A stretch of DNA of 64,000 bases from NCBI RefSeq assembly GCF_002575655.3, contig NC_053035.3, positions 377,495,792-377,559,791 on the forward strand, read 5' to 3'. The notes beneath the pieces are model-generated. The model ran no database searches and was not told the origin of the DNA. It saw only the letters and a list, made by a program, of their open reading frames with translations. Of the stretch, positions 43,569 through 55,504 are shown piece by piece. A program made the position numbers and the translations under genes. This DNA is from Aegilops tauschii subsp. strangulata (taxonomy: Eukaryota; Streptophyta; Magnoliopsida; Poales; Poaceae). Each line of letters begins with the position of its first letter. Positions within the stretch are counted from its first letter, which is position 1.

Positions 43569-46500
43569 CTAGTTAAGCTCTTGAAGAGCCGGGCTGACTT
43601 GCTGCAGAATAGTCCGGACTCTCTTGATGGTGTCCAGGGGCTCAGCCACCGAATTAAGGTTCTGTTGGAGAAGGCCGTGCTGTACTTCTGCTGCTAAGGC
43701 CGCGGTCTGCTCCTCGGTATGGAGGGAGCGTTCTGTATTTCCATTGATTGTAATGACGCCACGTGGTCCGGGCATCTTGAGCTTGAGATAAGCGTAGTGA
43801 GGTACCGCATTGAATCGGGCAAATGCGGTTCGTCCAAGCAGTGCGTGATAGCCGCTGCGGAAGGGGGCGATGTCGAAGATTAACTCCTCGCTTCGGAAGT
43901 TGTCCGGAGATCCGAAGACGACCTCTAGTGTGATTGAGCCCGTACAGCGGGCCTTTATGCCTGGTATGACTCCTTTAAAGGTAGTCTTTGTGGGCTTGAT
44001 CCGTGATGGGTTAATGCCCATTTTGCGCACTGTATCCTAATAGAGCAGATTGAGGCTGCTACCACCGTCCATGAGGACTCGTGTCAGGTGGAATCCATCA
44101 ATGATTGGGTCTAGGACTAATGTGGTTGATCCGCCATGCCGGGTACTGGTCGGATGATCCCGATGATCAAAAGTGATCGGGCACGATGACCATGGATTGA
44201 ATTTTGGGGTAACCGGCTCTATCGCATAGACGTCCCTGAGTGTGCGCTTGCGCTCCTTCTTGGGGATGTGTGTAGCATATATCATGTGCACTGTTTTGAC
44301 CTGAGGGGGAAACTTCTTCTGTCCCCCTGTGTTTGGCTGCGGGGGCTCCTCGTCATCGTCCTCGCTCTGCGATCCCTTTTCCTTGTTCTCGGCATTTAAC
44401 TTGCTGGCTTGCTTAAAAACCCGGCAATCTCTGTTGGTATGGTTGGCTGGTTTGTCTGGGGTGCCATGTATCTGGCACGGACGATCGAGTATGCGGTCCA
44501 AGCTGGATGGTCCCTCACTGTTCCTTTTATACGGCTTCTTCCGCTGGCCGGACTTGGAGCCACTGAATCCGGCGTTAACTGTAGTGTCGTCGGTGTTATC
44601 GCCATTGCTTCGGCGTTTGTGTCTGTTGCGCCGGAGCTTGTCGGTGCTGTTTTTGGCCTCAGAGGGGCCTGCCTCGTTGGTTGTGTTTTTACTGCGAGCC
44701 AGCCAACTATCCTCACTCGCGCAAAAGCGGGTCATGAGTGCCGTGAGGGCTGCCATAGACTTCGGCTTTTCTTGGCCGAGGTGGCGGGCGAGCCATTCGT
44801 CACGGATGCTATGTTTAAAGGCCGCTAGGGCTTCGGCATCCGGACAGTCAACGATCTGGTTCTTTTTGGTTAGGAACCTAGTCCAGAATTTTCTGGCTGA
44901 CTCTCCAGGTTGTTGAACTATGTGACTTAAGTCATCGGCGTCTGGTGGCCAGACATATGTACCTTGGAAGTTGTCAAGGAAGGCTTCTTCCAAGTCCTCC
45001 CAGCTGCCGATTGAATTTTCAGGCAGGGTGTTTAACCAGTGTTGAGCTAGCCCTTTTAGCTTTAGTGGGAGGTATTTGATAGCGTGGAGGTCGTCTCCAC
45101 GGGCCATATGGATGTGGAGAATAAAATCCTCGATCCATACCGCGGGATCGGTTGTTCCGTCGTATGATTCAATATTGACGGGTTTGAACCCTTTGGGGAA
45201 TTCATGATCCATTACTTCGTCAGTGAAGCAAAGAGGGTGCGCAACGCCTCTATATCGGGCCGCGTCGCGGCGTAACTCCGATGGAGTCCGTCTGCGGTTA
45301 TCGGCCTGGGCGTGACTAGGTTTGCCACGTCCGAATAGGTAGCCATCATCGCGCGTCGAAGAACGTCCTCGCGATCCGTAGATTGATCTGGTGTGTCCTG
45401 CTCTACTGTCCAGGTCCTGCCGAAGGTCGTATGTATAATCCCGAGCTGTTTTGTCTCTGTTTTTACGTGGCGGTGGGGCGGGCTGCTGTTCGGCCTGAGT
45501 TGCCGCTTTATCCCGACCGCGGGGTGGTCGGTCCGCCGCACTGTCCCGACCGCGTGGTGGTCGGTCCTCGTTGCGCGAGGGAGGTATGGGCTCCGGCGCT
45601 TCCTCATCGAACTGAGGTAGCAATCTGCGTTTCGGGTAGCTCTTGGCTAGGCGCTTGAGGCCGTATTCTTCGGCTGCCAGGACATCAGTCCATCTGTCAA
45701 TGAGTAGGTCTTGATCAGCTTGAAGCTGCTTCTTCTTCTTCTTCAGGCTTCTTGCAGTGGCTATTAGCTGGCGCTTGAAGCGCTCCTGCTCGAGGGGTGC
45801 CTCAGGCACGATGAAATCCTCGTTGGCGAGGCTCTCCTCATCCTCGGAGGGTGGACGATAACTACCGTCCTCTGAGTCGTTGGGCATGGCCTGTTCATCG
45901 GGGCTGACTTGCCCGTTTTCCTGTTCCTCCTGTTCGGATGTTGCTCCAACAGGGTCTTCATTGTTTTCGGCGTCGTCCGGAGTATTATTTTCTCCGGTGC
46001 CAGTGTTGTTTTCCTTTGAACGACGTGACTTAGGGCGGCGCCGAGGACGCCAGCGCTTGGGGTGTGTCTCATGAGGTTTATTCTCGACTGGATTTTCTTT
46101 GTCATCGTCGTTAGTTTCTTTGGGTGTATCCACCATGTATACTTTGTACGAAGAAGTGGCCGTCCAACGTCCAGTGAATGGTGGGTTTTGGCCTTGCTCC
46201 TCATCGGCATCGTCGTCCATGCCGTCGATGTCTTCGGAGCCATAGTCTAGCGTGTTGGTTAGATCTTCGACAGTGGCTATAAAGTGGGTGGCGGGTGGGA
46301 AGCAAAATTCCCCATCATCAACCCCTAGTTTGAACCGGATATAGTTCGGCCGTGAGTCCCCCGCCAAGGACAGGTTCTTTAATGAGCTTTGCACATCGCC
46401 GAAGGGCGAGCGCTGGAAGATGTCTGCGGCGCTGAATTCGAGGATCGATAACCGATCGAGCTCGGCGTCCGCAGACGTGCGTGGTTCAGAATTTATAGCC

Positions 46501-46589
46501 GGAGACGAGTTTGGAGTTCCGGTAACGCAGATGTCCCATGAGTTTAAGTCTGTATGCGGCTCCAACTCCGCGGGATCAGTGGCCTCCAT
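43569..46589 (-). pseudogene. Gypsy gag-protease ORF with one in-frame stop
   Basis: One frame runs 1007 codons on the minus strand, interrupted only by a TAG at 44039-44037. The N-terminal ~430 residues are acidic then Arg/Lys-rich linker. The gag core follows at about residues 470-620 ('DGTTDPAVWIEDFILHIHMA', 'LKLKGLAQHWLNTLPE', 'QPGESARKFWTRFL'). A retropepsin-like protease comes next, with active-site-like 'VLMDGGSSLNLLY' just before the stop and 'FRSGYHALLGRTAFARFNAV' after it. The stop sits where Gln is expected, as a CAG to TAG change would give. The ORF ends at 43569 without reverse transcriptase or integrase, so the element is non-autonomous as seen here. Gag forms the particle and the protease matures it. 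Family: Ty3/gypsy, possibly Tat lineage given the opposite-strand extra ORF. Confidence 0.85.
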
Positions 46590-46990
46590 GGTGGGGTTGA
46601 GCTTCCCATCCTCGGATGGCGCGATCTGCTCCGGATCTAAGGCCAGAGCAGTTACAGGAGCGATCTCCTAAGTGTGGTCCGATGGCAGATTTAGGTCATG
46701 TGCATCGGAGCGACAGGGAGCGGCCGCCGCGGTCTCGAATCCAGTGAAGATCAAGTCTCCACGGATGTCCGCGACGTAGTTCAAGCTCTCGAATTTGACC
46801 TGATGGCCAGGGGCGTAGCTTTCGATCTGCTCCAGATGGCCAAGCGAGTTGGCCCGCAGTACGAAGCCACCGAACACGAAGATCTATCTAGGGAGGAAGG
46901 TTTCCCCTTGGACAGTGTTGCTATGGACGATAGAAGGAGCCATCAAAACTATTGAGGACGGCACAGTGGAACTCTCAATGAAAGCACCAA
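46590..46990 (-). mobile_element. Gypsy 5' untranslated region and primer-binding site
   Basis: Reading on the minus strand, 'ttggtgctttcattgagag' directly follows the LTR end at 46990. It is the expected primer-binding position. The rest up to the ATG at 46589 has only short frames. Confidence 0.65.
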
Positions 46991-47470
46991 TGTCGGTGTC
47001 AAAACCGGCGGATCTCGGGTAGGGGGTCCCGAACTATGCGTCTAAGGTCGATGGTAACAGGAGACAGGAGACACGATGTTTACCCAGGTTCGGGCCCTCT
47101 CTATGGAGGTAATACCCTACTTCCTGTTTGATTGATCTTGATGAATATGAGTATTACAAGAGTTGATCTACCACGAGATCGTAATGGCTAAAACCCTAGA
47201 AGTCTAGCCTGTATGACTATGGTAATGAATATCTCCCCTCCGGACTAATCTCTCTGGTTTATATAGACATTGGGGAGATCTAGGGTTACATAGAGTCGGT
47301 TACATAGAAAGGAATCTTCATAGTTGATCGCCAAGCTTGCCTTCCACGCCAAGGAGAGTCCTATCCGGACACGGGTGCAGTCTTCGGCCTTCGTGTCTTC
47401 ACAGCCCATCAGTCCGGCCCATGGATAACAGGCCGGACGCCCGAGGACCCCTTAGTCCAGGACTCCCTCA
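46991..47470 (-). mobile_element. Gypsy 5' LTR, 480 bp
   Basis: On the minus strand it begins 'tgagggagtcctgg' at 47470 and ends 'ttttgacaccgaca' at 46991, consistent with TG...CA ends. It has 'tatataaaccagagag' as promoter-like sequence. The same LTR family is present in part at 28706-29103 on the plus strand. I associate this sequence with Fatima-like wheat gypsy elements, but the name is uncertain. Confidence 0.85.
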
Positions 47471-47700
47471 CCGACCACGGTCGTGTCTTCTCCGAGCACG
47501 ACATCCATGGGCGACCGGACCCTCTTCCTCGTCTTCTCCGGCTTATCGAACACCGGGGAACTCGGACGCTTCGCGTTCGCCCGGAGGCGACGGTGCCAAA
47601 TGGGTGACGGGACCATCCTCATCGTCTTGTCCGGCCGCTCAGGCGCCCAGGAACTTGTCCGCTGCACATGACCTATCAGTTGGAGGGCAGGTCCAGTTTT
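47471..47700 (-). other. Possible exon-like relic interrupted by the gypsy insertion
   Basis: A minus-strand frame (47667 to the LTR border) encodes basic sequence such as 'KRPSSPVFDKPEKTRKRVRS' and 'MDVVLGEDTTVVG'. It runs into the LTR. It may be part of an older gene or element; I do not recognise it. Confidence 0.3.
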
Positions 47701-47839
47701 AATGTCACTAGCTCAGCACCGATGATGATTCACCTTGTTTAGCTCAATCCGTATGATGCATGTTTTGTATGATTCATTTTCTTTGTCATTCATGGATTGC
47801 AGAAACTTTTTTACTTTGATGTGATGCTAATTGACCAAT

Positions 47840-49620
47840 TTTCCATGGCAGTTTTTCGAAATTGTAGTTGATGGCAAGTCAAAATATGTTTTTGCCATGT
47901 AAACACAAAATATGTTGCCATGTCGCCTCAACTTTTGCAGCCATCCAAAATCTAAATTATTTCTTACCATGGCAAGACATCATAATATATTGCCATGGAA
48001 ACACAAAGTATGTTGCCATTTCAAAATCATGTTTTTATTGCCATGGCATGAAAACATAATATGTTTTGCCATATTTCTGAAGCTGCCAGTACTATTTTTC
48101 CATGGCAATTTATAGATATTGTTTTCAATTAACCTTGGAAATTCTTTTGTAAAAATGCCATGGCAATTTTTATAAATTTGACATGGCAATTTTTATAAAT
48201 TTGACATGGCAATTTTTTGAAATTTGTGTTAGCTAGAACATGCAGCCTGTTTGATTTTTGTGTTTTTTGTATTGTTTCAACAATCACAATTTGGAAAACA
48301 ACTTTGTTCTACAACATGGAAAGAGTGTATGTCAGTAGCTTTCCAATTAGCTCATCTTTTTTTTTGAGACAAAGCTCATCTTTTTTCTTGTGCTTGTATG
48401 CATGACAGGAGCTTCTTCAACCAAACAAGTTGGTTGTGCTCAATATACTTGCATGAATTCACATTCTTTTATGATACCATCTGTGCTTATTAAATAGTTT
48501 CACCATGGCAAAAAATAGAGTGAATATTGTCATGGCAAATCCAAAGTAAAATTTGCCATGTGCATAAAAGTATTTTTGCCATGGAAGAATATAGTAAACT
48601 TTGGCATGGAAAATTAAACTAGAACAAGCCATGTGAATAAAAGTATTTTTTTTTCCATGGAAGGCCATGGCAATTTTCTGAAATTTGTGTTAGCTAGAAC
48701 ATGCAGCCTGTTTGATTTTTGTGTTTTTCGTATTGTTTCAGCAATCACAATTTGGAAAACAACTTTGTTCTACAACATGGAAAGAGTGTATGTTAGTAGC
48801 TTTCCAATGAGTTCATCTTTTTTTTAGACAAAGCTCATCTTTTTTCTTGTGCTTGTATGCATGACAGGAGCTTCTTCAACCAAACAAGTTGGTTGTGCTC
48901 AATATACTTGCATGAATTCGCATTCTTTTATGATACCATCTGTGCTTATTAAATAGTTTCACCATGGCAAAAAATAGAGTGAATATTGTCATGGCAAATC
49001 CAAAGTAAAATTTGCCATGTGCATAAAAGTATTTTTGCCATGGAAGAATATAGTAAACTTTGGCATGGCAAATTAAACTAAAACAAGCCATGTGAATAAA
49101 AGTTTTTTTTTTTGCCATGGAAGAAATAGAGTAAATTTTGCGAGGGCAAATTAAACTAAAATTTGCCATGTGAACAAAATTATTTTTTTGCCAGGAAAAA
49201 AAAGTAAATTTTGCCATGGCAAATTAAACTAAAATTTGCCATGTGAATAAAAGTATTTCTTTGCTATTTTTGCCATGTGAATAAAAGTATTATTTTGCCA
49301 TGGAAAATGCAAAAATAGAGTAAAATTTTCCATGTGAATAAAAGTATTTTTGCGATGGCAAAAATAGAGTAATTGTTGCCATGGCAAATTAAACTTAAAG
49401 TTGGCATGTGAATAAAAGTATTTTTTGCCATGGAAAATTAAACTAAAGTTTCCCATGTGAACAAAAGTATTTTTGGCATGGCCATGGCAAATTAAACTAA
49501 AAGTTGCCATGTGAATAAACATATTATTTGCCATGGCAAACATGGAGTAAATTTTGGCATGACAAATTAAACTAAAATTTGCCATGTGAATAAAAGTATT
49601 TTTGCCATGGCAATTTTTCT
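47840..49620. repeat. AT-rich array of GCCATGGC palindromes
   Basis: 'ttgccatgg', 'ccatggcaa' and 'gccatgtgaataaaagtatt' recur several dozen times, so the core TTGCCATGGCAA appears at 30-60 base spacing. Within it a block of about 461 bases is duplicated in tandem (48220-48680 and 48681-about 49115, both starting 'aaatttgtgttagctagaac'). No gene is supported; frames are by-products. Confidence 0.8.
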
Positions 49621-49882
49621 AATTTTGATTTGCCAGTCTGTGTGCAATTGGTAGCTTTTTAATCCCTGGGGTCTTTGTGGGTTTTTGTGTGCGTACGCTG
49701 GGCCTTTTTTTGGCCCATTTTCTTTAACCCGGATGTATCGACAAGGTTGCTCGTGAAGGGATTCTAAAAAAAAGCTTTCTCGCGAAGGAGGTGTTCGGGC
49801 TGGAGCGTTTCCGCACCCAACAACTCGGTTCGGTAGATCGCCCTCCCAGATCGAACGTTTTGTTCGGTCTGCCACCTGTCCA

Positions 49883-49898
49883 GACCGAACGTTCGGTC
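49883..49898. promoter_or_regulatory. Perfect 16-bp palindrome upstream of the DUF6598-like gene
   Basis: GACCGAACGTTCGGTC equals its own reverse complement and ends 68 bases before the TATA box. Related 'gttcggt' or 'accgaac' words cluster at 49825-49898 ('ctcggttcggtag', 'gatcgaacgttttgttcgg'). It may be a dimeric transcription-factor site. Confidence 0.4.
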
Positions 49899-49966
49899 CT
49901 TATCGAGTCGAGGTCCGTGCCCACGGAAAGCTAATCAAGGTCCTAAATTTATTATAGTTGTGGGGA

Positions 49967-49974
49967 TATAAAAG
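49967..49974 (+). promoter_or_regulatory. TATA box of the DUF6598-like gene
   Basis: TATAAAAG is followed about 30 bases later by a pyrimidine-rich, ATG-free leader. That leader ends in a consensus donor 'ctgtctg|gtaagt' at 50147/50148 and contains two copies of a ~36-base 'cctctccgcggc...ctagggtttgctctcc' unit. Confidence 0.6.
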
Positions 49975-50524
49975 TTAGACGATCTCGTTCCCATCGGTCC
50001 CATCCATCCACAGCCGCCTCTCCTCTGGTCCTCTCCGCGGCCACTAGGGTTTGCTCTCCTCTAGTCCTCTCCGCGGCAGCTAGGGTTTGCTCTCCTCTCT
50101 GCCGCCCGCAGCTCTTTACCTTCCGGCGTCGGGCTCGTCGCTGTCTGGTAAGTGCTTCTCCTCGTACTTTTTTTTGTCTCTGCTGTTTCGCCCTCCGGTC
50201 CTCATCGGTACCTCGAGCAGGGAAACTCGAAGTCGGCGTCCTGCCGTATCAACTCCCCCGATCCCCATAGTCTTTCCGCCCGCCGCCGCCAGGTCGGGTT
50301 AGGCCCTTCGCCGTCTCAGATCCCCCTCTCCTCACATTCGCTTTTCCTCGTCTCCGCCCCCGCGAGGTCGGATTAGGCACGCCCATCGACGTCTCCTTTG
50401 GCATATCTTATTAGTCGCTAACAGAACGATTTATTTTGTCTTTTTATTAAGAAAACTACGCAACCTGAATTCATTCGTTTCTATTAAATGAAATTTATTT
50501 ATTTTATCTACTATTATGCAGGAG

Positions 50525-53500
50525 ATGATGATATCCAAAATGCATGATATGCTTTTGCCAGTGTTCTCTCTGTTCAAGTTTCGTTTGGATGCTCCGCGTA
50601 TCCACAGTATGTTCCTACTCATTTTGATGGGTCCAATTCGATACTATGGCTGGAACAAAAACGTGGTGACTAAAAAATATTAGATTGACCTCTTGTGCAC
50701 TCCATAATGATCTTTTTTTTTGGTAGGCTCCTCACCGCTGTCTTGTCCACCTCATTGTGGAATGTCGTAGTAATTCTCAAAAGTTTGCACGGCAAGTAGC
50801 ATATGAAGTATCAATGCTAAAGCAGATTTCAATATTTTATCAACAGTTACGTGGCATGGAAATAGTTTCTTGTTGACTTCTTTCCTTTGATTACTATTCA
50901 TTGTGTACAGTTAAGTGGCATGGAACTGAAACCATACTTTGTTGTTGACTTGTTTCATTGTGGACAGATTTTCCTTGTTAAGTTGAGATATTAGCATCTT
51001 ACTAGATCTTGATTACTATTCATGTTATGGTGTCTTTCGATTTATCTTAGCTCAGCAGGACAAAGTCATGAAGGGTTCATCCTTACACTAGTTTGATGCC
51101 AGCTGCCTACATTTACCAATATTTTTTAATATGGTTTAAGTTCATGCATATCTGATTTTATGAGTTTCAGTAGGCGTCATCAAGTCATGGGCTGTGGCTT
51201 CAATCCCCGGATTTTTTGTTTGCATGTGCTGTGCTGCTATGAAGCATTGTTTAGCAAACAATGTTTTGGGAATTTCTTCCCGTATCCAGGTTTGTTTTTA
51301 TTAGTTATATTGTGTATTTCTAAGAATTATGAGCACTTTCTGGGTGGTGTTCACTTCAGTTATGGTCAGGGTAGCTAAATTTTTTATGCTCCAATAAATG
51401 TCATAGATCTTTTTAGTGAACTTTTGGTGATAATATTGTCAGTGGGTTCGTTTTTAGTTTAATAGTTCAACTAATCTGATATGCATTGTTATGCACAGCA
51501 CGTGTTCCCACCCGCAGATGCTGCCTCCATGCTTTTCATTGCCGACACTGCAATATCTGGTTAGTAATAGAATAGAAGTTCTTTTGTTTGTGCCAAATTA
51601 CATTTGCGGTTTGTTCTTCTGAAACTTGCAATGGTTATAGATATGTGGTTAGTAATAGAATAAAAGTAACATCAGCTTCACTATGACTTGTGCGTGTCAA
51701 CTTCATTTGGCATAATCACCTGTATTTATAGTGAGACCTCAGTAATTTTTTTGCATCATTGCAGCTCTTTCTCTTGGTCTACGAGGACGAAATAGTATTT
51801 ATCAGCATTTTCTTATTCTTGTTGATCTAAGAGAACATTCTATCTTTTGTTTATTCTTTAGTATTAGTACTAGGGAAAAGTGCAGATTTGAAACTAGAAC
51901 GTTTCCAATTCTTGTTCAGATGCGCCCTGCTTGCTTGGCTGTTTTACTTGCTCGGTTGCTCTATATGGGATCCATGCCACTCTTTTGCTGTTGCCGGTAT
52001 GATTAAAAAAAATTGTGGCCCAAGGGGCCGAGACAGTATGCACAAAGAAAAACAAATTATTTTGAAGTTTTAACTTCCTCTTGGATTAGCTATTGTATTA
52101 AATTCTGCATATTGGAGCAGTTGCTGCATCACTCAGCACATAATATGGATTTCTGCTTTTTGGTTCCAGGTATATGTGTTGCACTTGCCCTCTGTATCGC
52201 TGTGCCAAGAGCTAGCAAGAACCGTTTCTTTAATTACGCATTTTTGCGATACACTGTAATTATCATCATACTGAACTGCTTTCAATCCACACAGGTGAGT
52301 TATGCTACTTGAGTTGCACCTGATATTATCTTGAAAATAAAATGCCTTGTTCTATATGCTCATCTCATCTTTTTTTTTCAGGGTGGGGGGCAGCCTGCTC
52401 TACAATACGTTGCTTGTGGCGTGATTAGTTTTGTTGCTGTTCACTGTTTGTGGAATGTAGAAGTAAAACAGGTAAGGTCGGTCCATATTGTTGTTTGTAC
52501 TATAGATATGCCTATTGCCAGTCCCAATTGTGTGGTGGTTGATGGCATTCTGTAGTGACATATCCTATTTGCTAATATCTCTTTTTTCCCCTCACTTGAG
52601 GGTGACAACAATCAGCCGATGAGTGAAGTGTGGGATTGGAACATGTATGGAACCAAACTGAAGTTTCATGGATGGTTTATTGACACTGCCAATGAGGATG
52701 GTGACGGAGGTGAGGATGGTGACGGAGGTGAGGATGATGCTTCATTTGCCTCGGAGCATTCCGATGATGAAGATTTGACGGAGGTGTCAATTTTACGTGC
52801 GGTGCAAGTGTTGGCCATTCGTGCAAACTTCCGTATCAGCCGTATGGACGCCCATGACTGGTACCAAAGTTTTGTCATCTATACGGCGCTCGAGGGGGAA
52901 GTACAAGAGGTATACACTAGCTACCGTATGTTATATCTACTACATGCTTTATGCCTCTTTACATGCATTATATATTGTAATAAATTAAAATCCTTCACAT
53001 TCATGCTTTCATGTGTAGGAAGGAATGGATTTGGTACTCACTGGACCATGTGGGATACTACAGGCTTACGGTGGCATCTGCTTGGAGGTTTTCACAGAAG
53101 ACCTGGTTTTCACAGAAGACGATGAGGGGTCTTCTACTGATGATGAGGGGTCTTGGGGCGGTCATTTCCGCCGAGGCTGGGATGTTACTGATCCTGATGA
53201 AGTTGAGGAATTCACACAAACCATCTATGGAGGCCTTGGCCGCAAGTTGGAGATCACATATTTGGTGATTCCGGAAGCAGTTGAGACCTATGTTGAGGTC
53301 AGGTTGAACCTCAAAGACTTCGGTTTGAGAAGCTGCTCTGTGTATGGTAGCGTCAAGGCAATTGCCGTTGACTATGGGAGCAAAAGCGTCAATCTCTTCA
53401 GTTTTGAACGAGGCAGTAGCTTGTCCCTGCCCTGTGGTTCCACGTGCATTCTTCCACTGGGACCACACATGATTGCATTGCCTAAAGGTAGACAGTACAA

Positions 53501-53708
53501 ACTCCACATAGAGGTGGACCTAAGAGTAATCACAACCTGTGACAGCCAAGAAGAGGACAAGAATTTGAAATTCTGTCTAGACTGCAGCCGTAGAATTAGG
53601 AGTGAAGAACGTCTAGAGTTACCCCGTAGAATTAGGACTCAAGAAAGAGAATTCGATGGTGATCAAGTTGAAGTGAAGGTCATCTGGGCCCTAGCAAGAT
53701 CCTTCTAG
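50525..53708 (+). CDS. Eight-exon membrane protein with DUF6598-like C-terminus (528 residues)
   Basis: Coding exons are 50525-50606, 51171-51289, 51499-51559, 51886-51996, 52170-52294, 52382-52471, 52601-52909 and 53019-53708. All seven introns are GT-AG and every junction keeps phase. A non-coding exon ends at 50147 and splices to 50522. Residues about 1-196 hold several hydrophobic segments likely to span a membrane ('VASIPGFFVCMCCAAM', 'CALLAWLFYLLGC', 'VAGICVALALCIAV', 'TVIIIILNCF', 'VACGVISFVAVHCLW'). A short acidic repeat (GDGGEDGDGGED, about residues 220-235) follows. The C-terminal ~290 residues contain 'MDLVLTGPCGILQAYGG' and beta-rich sequence ('AVETYVEVRLNLKDFG', 'GSVKAIAVDYGSKSVNLF') resembling the grass DUF6598 family. 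That family has no known biochemical role. This is the one host gene here with an intact model. Confidence 0.75.
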
Positions 53709-54140
53709 ATCCTCGATAAATTTGTCTAAGAAAGGAGCTAGAAGCGAAATAAGTGAAGGAAGGCATGTGCCACATGTGGAACTTTGTCTATGTTTGCCAG
53801 ATCATATTATCTATTTCCTTGTGTTCGATCTATTCATGCCATTTTATTTGAACTGAACTTGGGTGAGTGGGATACCAAGAATAGTAAAAGAGTCTTTCGT
53901 ATTCATTAGTGAATATTTATATTCGGCAAGGAACCGAATACATGAAACTAAAATAATTGTGAAACTGCATGCTACCATTACTCAGCAATCAAGAGTCCTT
54001 AATTAATGGCTATATATTTTCCTCTATTTTTGGTCAAACTTGACCAATTTTGACTTTAACAAAACCCTAAATGCGCAGTAAATAAAAACGGCCTGAGTAG
54101 CAATCAGGCAACGTTGTTAGAAATGGTGTTGGCTAAGTGC
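53709..54140. other. 3' flank of the DUF6598-like gene
   Basis: AT-rich sequence with no ORF. It should contain the 3' UTR and polyadenylation site, but no single AATAAA-type signal stands out. Confidence 0.45.
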
Positions 54141-54146
54141 ACCTAA

Positions 54147-54522
54147 GGCCCTGTTTGGTTCAGAAGTCCTAAGACTTTTTCTAGTTTCAACTAAAAAGAC
54201 TTTTTCTAGTTTCAACTAAAAAGTCCCTCCCTGTTTGTTTCCTGGGACTAAAAAATTCCTAGTCCCTCCCTAAAGGTTATTAAATGACATGTAAAAGACC
54301 ATGTTACCCCTAGTATACATAAAAATAACAACCAAACAAAACCATGGGACGGCGGGGCAATGGGTGCAGGGAGGGTCATTGTTGGAAAAGTCCCAAAAAA
54401 GACTCCTTGAGAGTCTTCTTCATTTAGTCCCAAAAAGCAACTTTTAGTTCCTAGTAGTCCCTCTTGTTTGGTTAAAAAGTCTCTAAGACAGACTTTTTCT
54501 AGTCCCTGAAACAAACACCCCC
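54147..54522. mobile_element. Tourist-like (PIF/Harbinger) MITE, 376 bp
   Basis: The ends 'ggccctgtttggttc' and 'gaaacaaacaccccc' are imperfect inverted repeats flanked by TAA (54144-54146 and 54523-54525). The left part holds a tandem duplication of 'agactttttctagtttcaac'. Confidence 0.85.
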
Positions 54523-54784
54523 TAAAGCTCATAGTTGGACAGCATACCACTGCATTTTGATTTGATTTGGGAGCTAATTTAGCGACTATCCATATAATCA
54601 CTCTGATTTCGTTTTCACTAATCTGGTCTAAACTCTGATTTCCTTAGCTCTGTGATCAGCTTTCCCTCGCTGGATAGCACTTCAACCTTTACATACATTT
54701 TTTTCATCATAATATCCCCGGACTAAATTTCAAAATCAGTTCCTGGCCCACTATTTAGGTTCCGTGTAACAGTTATCTTTCAAT

Positions 54785-55091
54785 ATTTAACCATTTGGAT
54801 CCGAATCAATGAACGGCTGTCAATATTTCCAAGTGTTGTAAAATTCGTCCTTATTGTGTCAAGAAGAAAAGGAACTATATTCGTAGACTGTTGGATGACA
54901 GTGGTGAATGGAAAGAGGACAACGAGTCAATGAAGAATCTGATTGTAGCTATTTTCAACACTTGTTCACTTCAGAAGTTGCAGATCCGAATTGGAATGTT
55001 ATTAACAGGGTGAAACCGAAAGTTACTCCCTACATGAATGAGGCTTTAATGGCCCCATATACCGAAGAGGAGGTAAAGAGAGCCTTATTTA
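54785..55091 (+). pseudogene. LINE reverse-transcriptase fragment
   Basis: Plus-strand frames give 'RRKRNYIRRLLDDSGEWKED' and then, after a frameshift near 54950, 'FTSEVADPNWNVINRVKPKV' and 'APYTEEEVKRALFS'. This is the pre-RT linker typical of plant LINEs. It stops where a 'ctccctccgttttg' sequence begins at 55095. Both ends are missing. Confidence 0.8.
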
Positions 55092-55094
55092 GTA

Positions 55095-55165
55095 CTCCCT
55101 CCGTTTTGAATTAGTCTACATCCTGACTAGATAATTTGTTCCAAATTAGTCTACATTCTACCAAG
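55095..55165. mobile_element. One-ended Stowaway-like fragment
   Basis: It starts 'ctccctccgttttgaattag' after TA and contains two 'aattagtctacat' words, but the opposite terminus is not found. Confidence 0.45.
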
Positions 55166-55169
55166 GAAG

Positions 55170-55500
55170 CGCAAACAGTGCTTCCATCAGCGGCCATCGG
55201 TGCTACCGTCCGCGTTCGGCCGTGCTACCTGCCGGAGTCAGCATTGCTACCGGCGGTGCTACTTGCCGGAGTCAGCATGCTACCGACGATGCTGCCGGCA
55301 TTGGTCGGCGAGGTCCCGTCCCACCTTTGTAGGTCGGGACGATGGTGCAGCGGGCGGCGGTGCGGGCAGCGCGGACAACGGTGCTCGGAGTTGGCTCGTT
55401 GCCGGCCATGCAAGAAGAAGGTCGGGGGAGGCCCTCTTACAAGTCACACCCTCTTGAGCCTTGACCCTAGAAGGACCACAAAGTGGTATACACGAATTGA
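55170..55500. other. GC-rich stretch without a supported gene
   Basis: 'gctaccggc', 'gccggagtcagcat' and related words repeat at short distance (55200-55300). Frames are open on both strands but show no family signature. Confidence 0.3.
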
Positions 55501-55504
55501 ATTT

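Noticed and set aside
48217..48827. Two similar plus frames beginning 'KFVLARTCSLFDFCVF'
   Set aside because: They are the two copies of the 461-bp duplication; the frames are short and hydrophobic, from AT-rich sequence.
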